Source of the DNA: Actinomycetes bacterium
GTDB lineage: Bacteria > Actinomycetota > Actinomycetes > S36-B12 > UBA5976
Assembly: GCA_014190035.1 (NCBI GenBank)
Contig: BJFU01000006.1
Span: 1-38,291, forward strand
DNA: 38,291 nt
Direction: 5' to 3'
Of the stretch, positions 23,301-33,042 are shown piece after piece. Below the pieces are notes generated by a model. The model saw only the letters and a program-made list of their open reading frames with translations. It had not been told where the DNA came from and made no database searches. The number at the start of each line of letters is the position of its first letter. The first letter of the stretch is position 1. Made by a program: the position numbers and the translations under genes.

Positions 23301-24926
23301 AATTTCTTCTCTAATGGCATCAAGTGGTGGGTTTGTGACTTGAGCAAATAGTTGAGTGAAGTAGTCAAATATCAATCTTGGTCTACTACTTAAAACTGCA
23401 ATTGGAGTATCAGTTCCCATGGAGCCCAATGGTTCTGCAGCATTTAGTGCCATAGGTGTTAGCAAAATCTTTAATTCTTCGTCGGTATATCCAAATGTTT
23501 GTTGTCTTCTTAAAACTGAGGAATGAGTATGAACAATATGTTCGCGTTCTGGCAGTTCCTCAAGATGAACTAATCCAGCATGCAACCAATCTTTATATGG
23601 TTGTTCTTTTGCAAGAGAAGATTTGATTTCATCATCTTCAATAATTCGACCATTATCGGTATCAACTAAGAACATTTTTCCAGGTTGTAATCGACCTTTC
23701 CTAATTACTTTTGCTTGATCAATTGGTAATACACCTGATTCACTAGCTAACACAACTAATCCATCATCTGTAACCCAAAATCTTCCAGGTCTTAAACCAT
23801 TTCTATCCAAAACTGCACCAATTAAATGTCCGTCAGTAAAAGTTACGCATGCTGGTCCATCCCACGGTTCCATAATTGATGCGTGATATTCATAAAATGC
23901 TCTTCTTGCAGGATCCATGCTGGGATTGTTTTCCCAAGCTTCTGGAATCATCATCAAAATTGAATGCGGTAAAGATCTGCCACCTAAATGAGTTAATTCC
24001 AATACTTCATCAAATGATGCAGAATCACTTGCTTCATTAGAGCAAATTGGAAATACTCTTGCTAAATCTCCAGGAATTAAATTAGTTTTAAGAAGATTTT
24101 CTCGAGCATGCATCCAATTTCTATTTCCCTTAACAGTATTTATCTCACCATTGTGTGCGATTAATCGGTAAGGATGCGCCAATGGCCAAGACGGAAATGT
24201 ATTAGTACTAAAACGAGAATGAACTAAAGCTATTTTGGAAATAACCTTTTTATCTGAGAGATCTGGATAGAAAGGCTCTAATTGTCCGGTAGTCAACATT
24301 CCTTTATAAACAATTGTTCGCGCCGATAGAGAGGCAAAATAGATATTTGAGTTATTCTCTATAATTTTTCTAAAGGGATAGATTGCTCGATCAATTTCAA
24401 TATCTTTAAGTTTCTTATCTTGAGGTTGAACAAAAATCATTTCAAATCTAGGCATAACACTTTGTGCTGTTTTGCCAAGCTCAAGAGGATTTGTGGGTAC
24501 CACTCTCCAACCAAGAATTGTGATGTTCTCTTTTTTTGCTACTTCTGAAATTGTCTCTTTTGCTGCTTTGTATTCTTTTTCATCTTGAGGCAAGAAAACG
24601 ATTCCTGCAGCATAAAAACTATTTTCTGGTAATTGAAAATCAACAACTGATTTAAAGAATTCATCTGGGATTTGAATTAATATTCCTGCACCGTCACCAG
24701 AGTCAGGCTCACTGCCAGAAGCTCCACGATGTTCAAGATTTCTTAATGCTTCTAATCCTGATGCAACAATTTCGTGAGTTGGTTTTTTATTTAAAGTTGC
24801 AACTAAAGCAACACCACAAGCATCATGCTCAAAAGATGAGTCATAAAGACCTTGATTAGTGGTGCTGAAATTACTCAAAATATGTCCCTGCAGAGTTTTA
24901 ATTTTGGCGGGACAACGATGGCCCAA
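20358..24926 (-). CDS. gltB: Glutamate synthase large subunit
   Basis: Catalytic Cys context [71 protein letters not shown]. No ATG start is evident; TTG at 24926 (track) or TTG at 24878 (LSNFSTTNQ) are candidates. Confidence 0.97.
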   Translation of the reverse strand: MGHRCPAKIKTLQGHILSNFSTTNQGLYDSSFEHDACGVALVATLNKKPTHEIVASGLEALRNLEHRGASGSEPDSGDGAGILIQIPDEFFKSVVDFQLPENSFYAAGIVFLPQDEKEYKAAKETISEVAKKENITILGWRVVPTNPLELGKTAQSVMPRFEMIFVQPQDKKLKDIEIDRAIYPFRKIIENNSNIYFASLSARTIVYKGMLTTGQLEPFYPDLSDKKVISKIALVHSRFSTNTFPSWPLAHPYRLIAHNGEINTVKGNRNWMHARENLLKTNLIPGDLARVFPICSNEASDSASFDEVLELTHLGGRSLPHSILMMIPEAWENNPSMDPARRAFYEYHASIMEPWDGPACVTFTDGHLIGAVLDRNGLRPGRFWVTDDGLVVLASESGVLPIDQAKVIRKGRLQPGKMFLVDTDNGRIIEDDEIKSSLAKEQPYKDWLHAGLVHLEELPEREHIVHTHSSVLRRQQTFGYTDEELKILLTPMALNAAEPLGSMGTDTPIAVLSSRPRLIFDYFTQLFAQVTNPPLDAIREEIVTSLSSSVGEEANLLTATPAHTRQVVLPFPVIDNDELAKLIHINQDGDQPGFAAQKFSGIYKVAEGAAGLEKRINEIFDEVDLAIKNGKHLLVLSDRDSDADEAPIPSLLLLSAVHHHLIRTKKRMEIGLIVEAGDVREVHHVALLIGYGAAAVNPYLAMETVEDMVRQKRITGITPEKAVRNLVKALGKGVLKVMSKMGVSTVASYRGAQIFEAIGISNEVIDKYFTGTTSRLGGVGLDVLAQEVSKRHDVAYPFTGISPAHRQLAIGGEYQWRREGEPHLFDPETVFKLQHSTRTGQMDIFRSYTEKVNEQSKRLMTLRGLFELSKDRKPISIDEVEPIENILSRFSTGAMSYGSISGEAHETLAIAMNRLGAKSNTGEGGEDPERYQKMSNGDSKRSSIKQVASGRFGVTSEYLVNADDIQIKMAQGAKPGEGGQLPGHKVYPWVAKTRHSTPGVGLISPPPHHDIYSIEDLAQLIHDLKNANDKARIHVKLVAEVGVGTVAAGVAKAHADVVLISGHDGGTGASPLTSLKHAGGPWEIGLAEAQQTLLINGLRDRIVVQTDGQLKTGRDVIIAALLGAEEFGFATAPLVVMGCIMMRVCHLDTCPVGVATQNPVLREKFTGKPEFVENFFRFIAIEVREYLAELGFKTLDEAIGHSEILDTRKAISHWKASGLDLSPILHKVNIDKNASLRQTTTQDHGLSKALDNKLIEICQPALLKGELVRAQFEIRNVNRTVGTMLGSQITRKFGGQGLPTGTIELTFNGTAGQSFGAFIPQGLTLRLEGDTNDYLGKGLSGGKIVIRPDRKAKFESSLNVIAGNVAAYGATSGTLFVRGLVGERFCVRNSGATAVVEGVGDHACEYMTGGKVVVLGQTGRNFAAGMSGGIAYVVELNVENVNSEMVELETLDDKDKEFLSSILKDYLEETDSPLAKQLLNDKDFKKFTKVMPREYKRVLLAQAKAKKEGTDPMEAVMEVSRG

Positions 24927-24964
24927 AGACTGCTACTTACGGATAAATACTAGCCGATAACTTC

Positions 24965-25690
24965 TTACAGCGCTGCTCCGATTGTGGTTCCAAGAAACCA
25001 AGTAAGTGCCGCTGCTCCACTTCCGATCAACAATTGTCTTGTTCCTGAGTACCACCAGGTTCTAGTGGTTACAAAAGACACCGCAACTCCTGCTCCGAAA
25101 AGCCCGATCAGTGAGATAACCATTGAATAAAGAATTTCTGTGAAACCAAACATGTAAGGAATTAAAGGAACGGTTGCCCCAGCAGCAAAAGCAATAAATG
25201 AGGAAATGGCAGCCAATTTAGCTGAAGGTAAAGCCCCAGCGGTTACACCAAATTCTTCAGAAGTGTGAGCATCAGCAAATGCATCAAAGTTATTACTTAA
25301 TTCTTTTGAAAATTGCATTGCAACGGTTTCAGATACGCCGCGCTTCATCCAAACTTCAGCAAGTTCTCTAATTTCTGTTTCAGGATTTTCTCTTAATTCT
25401 TGTTTTTCAAGTTCAATTTCAGCCATTGCTAATTCTGCTTGACTTGCAACTGAGGTGTATTCCCCCGCTGCCATTGAAAATGCACCCGCTAATAATCCTG
25501 CAAACCCTGCCAAAACAATTGCAGTTGTATTCTCTGCACCAATTGCTTTAGTTCCTCCAGCAACGCCAATCATTAATGCAAAATTAGAAACAAGACCATC
25601 CATAGCTCCAAAGACAGCAGGACGTAACCATCCACCATTGACGTTTCTATGAATTGTTTCTGGATCAAGCATTTTCTGACCTTTGGTCAC
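24965..25690 (-). CDS. VIT1/CCC1 family Fe2+/Mn2+ transporter-like membrane protein
   Basis: RPAVFGAMDGLVSNFALMIGVAGG, LAGAFSMAAGEYTSVASQAELAMAEIELEKQEL, hydrophobic C-terminal helices; typical CCC1/VIT layout. Confidence 0.9.
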   Translation of the reverse strand: MTKGQKMLDPETIHRNVNGGWLRPAVFGAMDGLVSNFALMIGVAGGTKAIGAENTTAIVLAGFAGLLAGAFSMAAGEYTSVASQAELAMAEIELEKQELRENPETEIRELAEVWMKRGVSETVAMQFSKELSNNFDAFADAHTSEEFGVTAGALPSAKLAAISSFIAFAAGATVPLIPYMFGFTEILYSMVISLIGLFGAGVAVSFVTTRTWWYSGTRQLLIGSGAAALTWFLGTTIGAAL

Positions 25691-25695
25691 TTTTA

Positions 25696-26520
25696 CTAAC
25701 TCCTAAAAAGTTTTTTGTCTTGTCCTGGTCGGTATTTGTTGCTTAAAGCAAAATACACTAGCCCACCAATTATAACGGCCAAGCTGGTGAAAATGTTGAA
25801 ACGCAATCCCAAAATTAGACGGGCTTCGTCAATTCTTAAGTCTTCGACGAATAATCGACCCAAGCTGTAGAAAGACACATAAAGTGCAAAAACTCTGCCA
25901 TGGCCTAATTTGAATCTCTTGTCTAGGTAAATAAGAGCAAATCCGATAAAAACATTCCACAGCAACTCATACAAGAAAGTTGGGTGAAAAGTTGTAAATG
26001 ACTCAAATCCTGCTGGACGATATTTCTCAGCTATTTCTAAGCCCCATGAAACGTTCGTTGGTTTGCCAAACAATTCTTGATTGAAATAGTTACCTAGTCG
26101 ACCAATAGCTTGAGCAAAAATTATTCCTGGAGCAATTGCATCTGCAAATGGTGGTAAATAAATCTTGTAATACTTACAACCAATCCATGCCCCAATTCCT
26201 CCAAAGAAGATCGCTCCCCAGATGCCTAATCCACCGTTCCAAATTTTTAGTGCTTCAACCCAATTTTGATTAGCGCCAAAATATTTCTCCCAATCAGTGG
26301 CAACGTGATAAATGCGGCCACCAATAATTCCAAATGGAACGGCAAAAATTGCTACATCGCTTACTTGACCTAATTTTCCACCACGTTCAATCCATCTTTT
26401 ATTACCAAGCCAGATTGCAACAAATATTCCAATAATTATAAAAAGGGAATAAGCGCGCAATGGAAGAGAACCGATGTATAAGACACCAGTGCTAGGACTT
26501 GGAATCGTAATTGGTATCAA
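25696..26520 (-). CDS. lgt: Phosphatidylglycerol-prolipoprotein diacylglyceryl transferase
   Basis: LRAYSLFIIIGIFVAIWLGNKRW, GIIGGRIYHVATDWEKYF, Lgt signature GRLGNYFNQELFGKPTNVSWGLEI. Start codon in the track is TTG. Confidence 0.96.
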   Translation of the reverse strand: MIPITIPSPSTGVLYIGSLPLRAYSLFIIIGIFVAIWLGNKRWIERGGKLGQVSDVAIFAVPFGIIGGRIYHVATDWEKYFGANQNWVEALKIWNGGLGIWGAIFFGGIGAWIGCKYYKIYLPPFADAIAPGIIFAQAIGRLGNYFNQELFGKPTNVSWGLEIAEKYRPAGFESFTTFHPTFLYELLWNVFIGFALIYLDKRFKLGHGRVFALYVSFYSLGRLFVEDLRIDEARLILGLRFNIFTSLAVIIGGLVYFALSNKYRPGQDKKLFRS

Positions 26521-26526
26521 TTCAAA

Positions 26527-27324
26527 TTACTTTCTAGCTTCAGCGACAACTCCTGCAAAACCTGCTGGGTCAGCAACAATTGCGGTATCAATTAATTTGT
26601 CATTAAGGAAGAAAGAAGGAGTTCCTTGCACTCCCCGATCTTGAGCATGTAGTTGAGAGTTTTGAGCCCAACCTTTGTACTTCGCAGAACTAACACAAGT
26701 CTCGAAAGTTGTGAATGAATCTCCTTCAATGCCAACTTTTTTTCCAAGGTCTAATAATTGTTGATCTGTGAAACCATCGCCTTCTTTCGAAGGTTGCATC
26801 GCAAAAACACCTGAATGATATTCAGCAGTTTTACCAGCATCAACCGCACAACCCAAGGCCATTGTGGCTCTTAGGGAAGCAAGTTGTGATTCTGGAAAGT
26901 TTCTATCTAGAAAAATCATTGGGTGCAATGTCAAATTAATATCACCTTTGACAGCAGTATCAATTATGTTTTTTCCATTTGCTTGTTCTAAAAATCCACA
27001 AGCTGGACATTGAAAGTCTTCGTATAATTCTGCTTTTGGCGCTGTTGGATCTTGTTTTCCAACTGGAACACCATAACCATTTTGTGCAGTAACACCTTTA
27101 GGCAATTGTGCCGATGAATCATATTCAGTTACAGCTTCTGGAGTAACACTTAATTTTTGACTTTGACTTTTTGCATAAACTCCAGCACCGATTAATCCAA
27201 CAACTAATGTCAATACAAACAAGCCACCTAATATTTGGATTGTTTTGGCTCTCTTGCCATCTTGCGAATTAGCATTCGCACGCCCTGCGGCGGCTTTGTT
27301 ACGGATATCGTCTGGGTTTGTCAT
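26527..27324 (-). CDS. Membrane-anchored thioredoxin-fold / DsbA-like protein
   Basis: Single N-terminal TM segment (TIQILGGLFVLTLVVGLIGAGVYA), then AELYEDFQCPACGFLEQ (CPAC active site) and the later loop VQGTPSFFLNDKLID (cis-Pro). Confidence 0.88.
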   Translation of the reverse strand: MTNPDDIRNKAAAGRANANSQDGKRAKTIQILGGLFVLTLVVGLIGAGVYAKSQSQKLSVTPEAVTEYDSSAQLPKGVTAQNGYGVPVGKQDPTAPKAELYEDFQCPACGFLEQANGKNIIDTAVKGDINLTLHPMIFLDRNFPESQLASLRATMALGCAVDAGKTAEYHSGVFAMQPSKEGDGFTDQQLLDLGKKVGIEGDSFTTFETCVSSAKYKGWAQNSQLHAQDRGVQGTPSFFLNDKLIDTAIVADPAGFAGVVAEARK

Positions 27325-27392
27325 TTTTTCACTCCACTTATTTATCGGCTTTAAACAATCTAATCAAGTAACTCAAGGTTGGCCAATTCTGG

Positions 27393-28190
27393 CTAGTCCT
27401 TACGAACACCTCGGGCGAAATCTTTGCTTAATTGAACAACAGCGGCAACTGCTTTACTTAAATCTGGTTGTTCCAGGATTGCTTTCACAAAAGCACTTCC
27501 CACAATTACTCCATCTGCAAATTTGGCCACTTCGTGTGCTTGTTCTGATGTAGAGACTCCTAAACCAACTGCTACTGGAAGTTGAGTGTGCACTCTAATT
27601 CTTTTAACAAGTTCTTCTGCTCGACTAGAAACTTCAGTTCTAGTTCCAGTAACACCCATCAAACTTGCGGCATACACAAAACCTGTCACTTTATTAGTAA
27701 CTAGTTTTAATCTTTCTTCACTAGAACTTGGTGCTACAACAAAAACTCGATCTATTTTGTTTTGATCTGTTGCAGTAATCCACAAATCTGATTCATCTGG
27801 TGGCAAATCTGGTGTGATTACCCCAACCCCACCCGATTGATTCATTTGTTGCGCGTATTTTTCTACACCCCATTTTTCAATGGGACTCCAATAACTCATT
27901 GTTAAAACAGGTTTACCTGTTTGGGAAACTTCTTTAACAATCTGCATCACTTCTTTTATGCCCGTTTTGTTGTGCAGTGCAATATCTACTGCTTGTTGGA
28001 TAATCGGACCATCCATTAATGGATCGCTATAAGGAACTCCTATTTCAACTAAATCAACACCGTTGTTTAGCATTTCTTGCATTATTTTTGTAGATCCTTC
28101 AATGGTAGGAAAACCTGCAGGCAAATATGCAATTAAAGCCGCTCTATTTTCAGACTTGGCCTTATTAAATGCTTCGTGAATCAAACTCAT
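27393..28190 (-). CDS. trpA: Tryptophan synthase alpha chain
   Basis: [77 protein letters not shown]. Confidence 0.97.
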   Translation of the reverse strand: MSLIHEAFNKAKSENRAALIAYLPAGFPTIEGSTKIMQEMLNNGVDLVEIGVPYSDPLMDGPIIQQAVDIALHNKTGIKEVMQIVKEVSQTGKPVLTMSYWSPIEKWGVEKYAQQMNQSGGVGVITPDLPPDESDLWITATDQNKIDRVFVVAPSSSEERLKLVTNKVTGFVYAASLMGVTGTRTEVSSRAEELVKRIRVHTQLPVAVGLGVSTSEQAHEVAKFADGVIVGSAFVKAILEQPDLSKAVAAVVQLSKDFARGVRKD

Positions 28191-29407
28191 GAATTAGAAG
28201 TTATCTTGAACCATTTAGCAGCTGTTTCAACATCTTTATCGCCTCTACCACTGCAGTTAATAATAATTACTGCATCTTTACCTAATTCTTTTCCTAACTT
28301 AACTGTTCCAGCAATTGCGTGAGCTGTTTCAATGGCAGGAATAATTCCTTCAGTTCTAGACAGCAATGAGAAAGCATCCATAGCCTCGGTGTCAGTTATT
28401 GGATGATAAAAAGCGCGACCTGTGTCTTTCAACCAAGCATGTTCTGGTCCTACTCCTGGATAATCAAGTCCTGCAGAAATTGAGTGACTAGGCAGAGTTT
28501 GACCATTTTCATCTTGTAAAACATAGGAACGTGTTCCATGCAAAATTCCAATGGTGCCACCTGAAAGAGTTGCTGCATGTCTGCCAGTTTCAATACCGTC
28601 TCCTGCTGCTTCATAACCATGAAGTTGCACATCTTTATCCAAAATAAATGGATGGAACAAACCGATCGCATTTGATCCACCACCAACACAAGCTGTTACT
28701 GCGGTGGGAAGTTTTCCAGTCTTTTCTAATATTTGTTGTCTTGCTTCAACTCCCATAATGCTATGAAAGTTTCTTCCAATAGTTGGAAAAGGATGTGGGC
28801 CTGCAACTGTGCCAAGTAAATAATGTGTTGATTCAACATTAGTTACCCAATCACGCATTGCTTCATTAATGGCATCTTTTAGTGTTTTTGTTCCTGTAGT
28901 TACTGGCACAACAGTTGCGCCCAGTAATTTCATTCGAGCAACATTTAAGGATTGACGAACTGTATCTTCCTCACCCATATAAATAACACATTCAAGACCA
29001 AATAAAGCTGCAGCTGTTGCAGTAGCAACGCCATGCTGTCCCGCACCAGTTTCGGCGATGATTCTTTTCTTTCCCATCCGAACTGTTAGGAGTGCTTGAC
29101 CAATTACGTTATTTATTTTGTGAGAACCAGTGTGGTTTAAATCTTCCCGCTTCAAGAAAACTCTGGCACCACCTGCATGCTTTGAAAAATTCCTAGCTTC
29201 AGTTAAAGGACTTGGTCTGCCCACGTAATCTTTTAATAAGTTTTGGAAATCTTCATTAAATTTTGGATCTGCTGCTGCTTTTAAATACTCATCTTCTAAT
29301 TGATCTAATGCCGAAATTAATGCTTCTGGAACAAAGCGTCCACCAAATTGACCAAAATGTCCGGTCTCTTCATCAATTTTTTTTAAATCTTGTAAAAAAG
29401 TTGTCAT
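28187..29407 (-). CDS. trpB: Tryptophan synthase beta chain
   Basis: [69 protein letters not shown]. Confidence 0.98.
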   Translation of the reverse strand: MTTFLQDLKKIDEETGHFGQFGGRFVPEALISALDQLEDEYLKAAADPKFNEDFQNLLKDYVGRPSPLTEARNFSKHAGGARVFLKREDLNHTGSHKINNVIGQALLTVRMGKKRIIAETGAGQHGVATATAAALFGLECVIYMGEEDTVRQSLNVARMKLLGATVVPVTTGTKTLKDAINEAMRDWVTNVESTHYLLGTVAGPHPFPTIGRNFHSIMGVEARQQILEKTGKLPTAVTACVGGGSNAIGLFHPFILDKDVQLHGYEAAGDGIETGRHAATLSGGTIGILHGTRSYVLQDENGQTLPSHSISAGLDYPGVGPEHAWLKDTGRAFYHPITDTEAMDAFSLLSRTEGIIPAIETAHAIAGTVKLGKELGKDAVIIINCSGRGDKDVETAAKWFKITSNS

Positions 29408-29411
29408 CTAT

Positions 29412-30221
29412 TTATCGACCGTGATTGGTGGCAGGATGTGCCCCAGCTGTTACTAGTTCATGAACTGCAGCTCTTGGATCTTTGTTTACAACTAAACTTT
29501 CGCCAACCAAAACAGCATGGGCACCAGCGTTTGCATAGGTAATTAAATCGTGTTTATCGCGAACACCAGATTCTGCAACCATGATGCATCCTGATGGAAC
29601 TAATGGAGCAAGTTTTGCAAATGTATTTCTATCAACTTCTAAAGTCTTCAAATTTCTGGCATTTATACCAATTAGTTTGGCCCCTGCATCTGCTGCTCTT
29701 TTGACTTCTTCTTCAGTGTGAACTTCGACTAAAGGAGTAAGCCCGATGGTTTTTGATCTTTCAATTAAAGAAACTAGTGCTTCTTGATCAAGTGCGGCCA
29801 CTATTAATAAAGCTAAATCAGCACCATGAGCTCGAGATTCCCAAAGTTGATAGCTAGAAACAATAAAATCTTTTCTTAAAATTGGAATTTCAACTGCTTT
29901 TCTAACGGCTATTAAATCTGCGAGACAACCTTTAAATCTTCTTTCTTCTGTTAAAACACTGATACAACTTGCGCCACCTGCTTCATATTCGTTGGCTAAT
30001 AAAGCTGGATCTACGATCTCGGAAAGATCACCTTTAGAAGGACTTGATCTTTTTACTTCTGCAATTACTGCTACTCCTGCTTCATCAAATATTGGAAATG
30101 GATCTAAAGCAGCCGGAACTTTTTCTGCCAATGCTTTTAATTCTTCTATAGAAGTTTTTTCTTGTCTAATACTTAAATCTTCACGAACGCCAACAATTAT
30201 CTCGTCTAAAACGCTCGTCAT
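29412..30221 (-). CDS. trpC: Indole-3-glycerol phosphate synthase
   Basis: [90 protein letters not shown]. Confidence 0.97.
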   Translation of the reverse strand: MTSVLDEIIVGVREDLSIRQEKTSIEELKALAEKVPAALDPFPIFDEAGVAVIAEVKRSSPSKGDLSEIVDPALLANEYEAGGASCISVLTEERRFKGCLADLIAVRKAVEIPILRKDFIVSSYQLWESRAHGADLALLIVAALDQEALVSLIERSKTIGLTPLVEVHTEEEVKRAADAGAKLIGINARNLKTLEVDRNTFAKLAPLVPSGCIMVAESGVRDKHDLITYANAGAHAVLVGESLVVNKDPRAAVHELVTAGAHPATNHGR

Positions 30222-30230
30222 TATTATCCT

Positions 30231-30425
30231 TTAATTTTTTCTTCTTGAATTTGCTTTTTCCCAGACAATCCAAACAATTCCACCGATTACAGTCAAAACA
30301 ATTCCTGCCCAAAACATATTCCAGTTATTTTGCACCAAGCCAACTGTTGAGATAACGGAGGCAGCAATTATTACAAAAGTGCCAGTCCAAGCTGCTGGTG
30401 TTTGACCGTGATTATCTTTCGACAT
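30231..30425 (-). CDS. HGxxPAAW-type small two-TM membrane protein (uncharacterised)
   Basis: 64 aa: MSKDNHGQTPAAWTGTFVIIAASVISTVGLVQNNWNMFWAGIVLTVIGGIVWIVWEKANSRRKN; HGQTPAAW motif followed by two hydrophobic helices, between trpC and trpE. Confidence 0.88.
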   Translation of the reverse strand: MSKDNHGQTPAAWTGTFVIIAASVISTVGLVQNNWNMFWAGIVLTVIGGIVWIVWEKANSRRKN

Positions 30426-30457
30426 TAATTAATTCTCCCTATAGAAAATTTATGTTA

Positions 30458-31984
30458 TTAGCCTAATGACGACGCTACTGCTACTGCTCTGAGTACCACG
30501 GCTGCCTTGTTCTGGCATTCCATGTCTTCACTGCTTGGCACAGAATCAGCAACTACACCTGCTCCTGCTTGTACATATGCAACACCATCTTTAAGTAGTG
30601 CAGTTCTAATGGTGATTGCTACATCCATATTCCCTGCAAAATCAAAGTAACCCAACGCCCCACCATAGATTCCACGCTTGACCGGTTCAAGTTCATCAAT
30701 AATTTCCATCGCTCTTACCTTTGGTGCACCTGAAAGTGTTCCTGCAGGAAACGTTGCCTTAAGTGCGTCAGCTGAGGTGATGTTGTCATTTAAAATTCCT
30801 GTGACAGTAGAAACCAAATGCATTACATGGCTATATCTTTCAACTTGCATAAACTGCACAACTTCAACAGTTCCTGGTTTACAAACTCTGCCTAAATCAT
30901 TTCGTCCAAGATCTACCAACATTAAATGTTCTGCTTTTTCCTTAGGATCATTTAATAATTCAACTGCAGTTTTTTCATCTTCTACTTGATCTTTTGATCG
31001 AGGGCGAGTACCTGCAATCGGATGCATCATTGCTTTCCTATCCTTAACCGTTACTAATGCTTCAGGACTAGATCCAATGATTTCAAATTCTGTGGCAGTT
31101 AAATCTGTTGTTGGAATATTTAAGTAATACATATAAGGACTGGGATTTGTGGTTCTTAAGACTCGGTAAATATCTAGTCCTTTTGCTTGGGTTTTGGTAT
31201 CAAATCTTTGTGACAAAACGATTTGAAAAGCATCCCCTACTTCCACATATTCAATGGCTCTTTTAACAGAACTCTGATAATCCTTGCTTGTAGTTCTATT
31301 AGTAAATTGCGGTTTGGCTTCAGTATTGAAGGCTGATCCAACTTGAGATTGTGGTGCATTTAAAGAAACTTGCATTGCATCTAATCTCTTTAGGGCATCC
31401 TCATAAGCATCATCAACTCGTTCATCTGTTCCGTCATAATTAACAGCATTAGCAATTAGCCACACTGAACCATCCACGTGGTCAAGTACCGCAAAATCTG
31501 TTGCAAGAAGCATCACTAAATCAGGAACATTTGTTTCATCTGGATTATTGGCGGGAATTTTTTCAAATAATCGAACGATGTCATAAGCCATATACCCAAC
31601 TAATCCACCGGTTAAAGGAGGCAAATTTGGTAATGGTTTAGTAGCTAGAAAATCTAAAGTTTGTTTAAATACATCCCAAATTTGTCCTTCAAGTAATACA
31701 CCTTTGGGAGGTTTACCAGTCCACAAAGCTTTACCGTCATTGCTTCTTAATGTGGCAGAACTTGAAACTCCAATAAAGGAATATCTAGACCAACTTTGTC
31801 CATGTTCAGCAGATTCTAAAAGAAAAGTGCCAGGTCTTTCGTTTGCTAAAGCTTTATATAAACCAACTGGAGTAAATGAGTCTCCAATTAGTCTTCTAAC
31901 AACAGGAATGACTCTTCTATCTTTCGCGTAACTTTTAAATGTATCCAAATCTGGGGTTGTTACCCCAAGTTTAAAGTGCTCCAT
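30458..31984 (-). CDS. trpE: Anthranilate synthase component I
   Basis: RPGTFLLESAEHGQSWSRYSFIGV, VGDAFQIVLSQRF, IAGTRPRSKDQVEDEK, LVDLGRNDLGRVCKPGTVEV, FPAGTLSGAPKVRAMEIIDELEP. Confidence 0.97.
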   Translation of the reverse strand: MEHFKLGVTTPDLDTFKSYAKDRRVIPVVRRLIGDSFTPVGLYKALANERPGTFLLESAEHGQSWSRYSFIGVSSSATLRSNDGKALWTGKPPKGVLLEGQIWDVFKQTLDFLATKPLPNLPPLTGGLVGYMAYDIVRLFEKIPANNPDETNVPDLVMLLATDFAVLDHVDGSVWLIANAVNYDGTDERVDDAYEDALKRLDAMQVSLNAPQSQVGSAFNTEAKPQFTNRTTSKDYQSSVKRAIEYVEVGDAFQIVLSQRFDTKTQAKGLDIYRVLRTTNPSPYMYYLNIPTTDLTATEFEIIGSSPEALVTVKDRKAMMHPIAGTRPRSKDQVEDEKTAVELLNDPKEKAEHLMLVDLGRNDLGRVCKPGTVEVVQFMQVERYSHVMHLVSTVTGILNDNITSADALKATFPAGTLSGAPKVRAMEIIDELEPVKRGIYGGALGYFDFAGNMDVAITIRTALLKDGVAYVQAGAGVVADSVPSSEDMECQNKAAVVLRAVAVASSLG

Positions 31985-31987
31985 TAT

Positions 31988-32347
31988 TTATTTCTCAGAC
32001 CAAACAAGAACTCCATCAAAACAAGTTTTATCACCGGTATGACAAGCCACACCTTTTTGTTCAACTTTTATAAGCACTGTGTCAGCGTCGCAATCAATTC
32101 TTAACTCAACCACTTTTTGGGTATTGCCTGATTCTTCACCTTTGATCCAGAGTTTATTTCTTGATCTTGAAAAATAGGTTGCACTCTTTGTTTCTAAAGT
32201 TTTAGTAAATGCTTCTTGATTCATCCAAGCCATCATGAGAACAACATTTGAAGAAGCATCGGTTGTGACAACTGGCACTAGGCCTTGTTCGTTTGGCTTT
32301 AACGAAGCCCAATATTCCCCAATTGCGGCGCGAGAAAGATCTGTCAT
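31988..32347 (-). CDS. hisI: Phosphoribosyl-AMP cyclohydrolase
   Basis: VLMMAWMNQEAFTKTLETKSATYFSRSRNKLWIKGEESGNTQKV, DCDADTVLIKVEQKGVACHTGDKTCF. The track ORF (to 32560) runs through the divergent gene; plausible starts are ATG 32347 (MTDLSRAAIGEYW) or ATG 32395 (MRPSEIIG). Confidence 0.93.
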   Translation of the reverse strand: MTDLSRAAIGEYWASLKPNEQGLVPVVTTDASSNVVLMMAWMNQEAFTKTLETKSATYFSRSRNKLWIKGEESGNTQKVVELRIDCDADTVLIKVEQKGVACHTGDKTCFDGVLVWSEK

Positions 32348-32400
32348 GTGCTTATTCTTGCCTAAGGTGTCACCAATAATTTCGCTAGGTCTCATTGCCG

Positions 32401-32406
32401 TATGGT
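32401..32406 (+). promoter_or_regulatory. Putative -10 element (TATGGT) exactly 6 nt before ATG 32413, leaderless-type
   Basis: TATGGT-TTAGAT-ATG read directly from the sequence; no SD before the ATG. Confidence 0.45.
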
Positions 32407-32412
32407 TTAGAT

Positions 32413-33042
32413 ATGACCTCATTAGCCAAACGCGAAAGATATGCGATTGCCCAAACTTTAAGAAACCTTGGCCCAGATGCGCCAACTCTTTGTGAAGGTT
32501 GGACTTCCTTTGATTTACTTGTGCATTTAATCTCACGAGAAAACAGACCTGACGCAGCAATTGGAATTCTAATTCCAGCTTTTTCTCAATACTCTAAAAA
32601 AGTTGCTGATGATATTAAGCAACGTGGCTTTGAAACTTTAGTTCAAGAATTTGAAGATGGTCCAAAACAGTTTTCCCCTTTCACAATACCTGGGATAGAT
32701 AACTTGGCTAATTCATTTGAATTCCTGGTTCATCACGAAGATCTTTTGAGAGCTCAACCAAATTATGTTGCTCGTGTATTTGGAGATCTTGATAAGAAGT
32801 TGTTATGGAAGCGCTTTACTCAGTCAGGAAGACTATTTCTACGTAAAGCAAAAGTTGGCATTATTGCCAAATCAGATCAAGGAGTATTTACAATCAAATC
32901 AGGCAATAGTTGTGTGACGATGGAAGGCGACGTTGTCGATTTAATTCTTTATTCCTTTGGCAGAAAATCTGCTGCAAACATCAAATTTGAAGGCGATGAG
33001 GAATCAATCAGAATTCTTAAAGAAACTAAATTCAGTCTCTAA
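32413..33042 (+). CDS. TIGR03085-like family protein (DinB / mycothiol-maleylpyruvate-isomerase-N superfamily)
   Basis: [51 protein letters not shown]...[18 protein letters not shown]. The pattern AxTLCEGW...DLxxHLxxRE...HHEDxxRAQP is characteristic. Start at 32413 preferred over 32395. Confidence 0.82.
   Translation: MTSLAKRERYAIAQTLRNLGPDAPTLCEGWTSFDLLVHLISRENRPDAAIGILIPAFSQYSKKVADDIKQRGFETLVQEFEDGPKQFSPFTIPGIDNLANSFEFLVHHEDLLRAQPNYVARVFGDLDKKLLWKRFTQSGRLFLRKAKVGIIAKSDQGVFTIKSGNSCVTMEGDVVDLILYSFGRKSAANIKFEGDEESIRILKETKFSL

Noticed and set aside
27325-27392. Possible terminator hairpin (GGCCA-att-cTGGCT) between trpA and the thioredoxin-like gene
   Set aside because: The stem is only about 4-5 bp and there is no U-tract; too weak to call.
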